DNA from: Orthonyx spaldingii
Lineage: Eukaryota; Chordata; Aves; Passeriformes; Orthonychidae
Direction of reading: 5' to 3'
NCBI GenBank assembly: GCA_013397795.1
Contig: VZTJ01000246.1
Location: 62,001-126,000, forward strand
DNA: 64,000 nt
In this document: piece after piece, positions 63,107 through 64,000 of the stretch
Layout of the letters: each line of letters opens with the position of its first letter
Numbering within the stretch: the first letter of the stretch is position 1
Program-made: the position numbers and the translations under genes
The notes under the pieces: model-generated
Database searches by the model: none
Seen by the model: the letters and a program-made list of their open reading frames with translations, nothing else
What the model was told of the DNA's origin: nothing

Positions 63107-64000
63107 GTTAAAGCTGGAATAGCCTGAAAACAGGGGCTTGTAATGAAGCTGCCCCATCAACCATAACCACACTGTCACTAGAGCAACACAATCATATTGC
63201 CTGTGCAAAGAAGCAACGCATTTAACATTTTCTTCACTGCATATTATCTATTAGCTGAGTTTGACACAGAGATATGTGGCAGTTCCCTGCAATACTTATG
63301 AATATATGGCAAGGCATACAGGAATCCATCTGTCTGCTTCAGCACAGGTTTGTCTTACTACATTTTGGCAAACAACTTAAAAACCCATCCTTCTCTTATC
63401 TTAGGTTTCTGTTAAATACTATTACTATCAAGAAACAGAAGTCGTCTGAGGCAAACATCTCAGATCTTCCCATTGCTATTCTGTATTACTAATGCACATT
63501 ACATGTTCAATTCTCCCTTGTTGTTCCTATGAAAAAGGTCTTGTCAAAAACAGATTTCATTTTTTCTGTGTATGCACAAATTAGTTATGGATGATTAACA
63601 AAGCATTCATTCTTTTATTTGCTTTGGCTGAGACTTGATCTGTGTTACATTCATGTGAGGGAAGCACTCAATTTTGTGTTGATTAAATATGAAACACTGC
63701 ACTCTTGATAAAAAAAGTTGTATTCAGAGCTGCATATTATAGTGACAAAAGATGCATATTCTTGGGCTAATAGCTTCTTAAACAAGTTTTTCCAGATTTT
63801 TAATTGCAAAAAACTTGATATCGCTTTTTTTTCCCCCTTCTCAGCAAGTACTGGGCAGTGAGAGTTTTGTGTCCCAAAGGAATCTGGTGCAGTCTTAACA
63901 AATAACAACAGTTATTGCAAATTGAATATAATAAAAAGGAATTTTCAAGTTCTGCCGCACAATTTGATTTCTTCAAACATAACTTGCACTATAAAACTTT

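Larger units (their letters stand above)
62663..64000 (-). other. Upstream intronic sequence, right edge
   Basis: It contains a TCCC-type microsatellite (62957-62982), a 14-T run (63093-63106) and an 85-codon minus-strand open frame at 63651-63908 whose coding status is unresolved. No EHBP1 exon was recognised here. Confidence 0.6.

Noticed and set aside
1..64000. CRISPR arrays, bacterial operons, tRNA or rRNA genes
   Set aside because: Nothing with regular spacer-repeat structure or cloverleaf/rRNA signatures was seen. The window is an intron-rich vertebrate locus.

Overview
The window is a stretch of vertebrate nuclear DNA, most likely from a bird or another sauropsid. It is AT-rich and split into short exons and kilobase introns. 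It has no mammalian-type SINEs or L1, but it carries weathered CR1-type LINE remnants and a few very old MIR-like fragments. Eight coding exons spread over only about 51 kb also fit a compact avian genome. Three assembly scars are visible: a 46-N gap after a poly-T run and two single-N joins, each flanked by near-identical sequence.

The backbone is one gene on the minus strand, EHBP1 (EH domain binding protein 1). From right to left, eight exons can be placed to the base: 51742-51923 (end of the N-terminal C2 domain), 49723-49862 and 43784-43888 (acidic linker), 42962-43084, 34883-35135 and 27730-27913 (the NPF-motif region), and 1476-1654 and 799-847 (start of the calponin-homology domain). 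All junctions are in phase and together give 1215 nt (405 codons) without a stop. The first exons (start codon, first part of C2) lie beyond 64000. The rest of the CH domain and the C-terminal Rab-binding coiled coil lie before position 1.

The unexpected part is 52271-62662. Ten further minus-strand exons, all with splice signals and all phase-compatible, assemble into 409 codons plus a stop codon, followed 60 nt later by an ATTAAA poly(A) signal. They do not belong to EHBP1 and I do not recognise the protein. It appears to be the C-terminal part of a second gene, nested on the same strand in a 5' intron of EHBP1. Its predicted poly(A) signal lies about 280 bases before the next EHBP1 exon.

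The remaining sequence is intronic. The largest intron (1655-27729, 26 kb) holds a decayed CR1 copy, simple repeats and two assembly gaps. The 27914-34882 intron holds a 632-bp exact-offset duplication around a single N with an unrelated GC-rich 181-bp piece (probably an assembly error), another CR1 tail and a MIR-like fragment. The 43889-49722 intron holds a GA microsatellite and two MIR-like fragments. I found no tRNA, rRNA or CRISPR array, and no promoter I could support.
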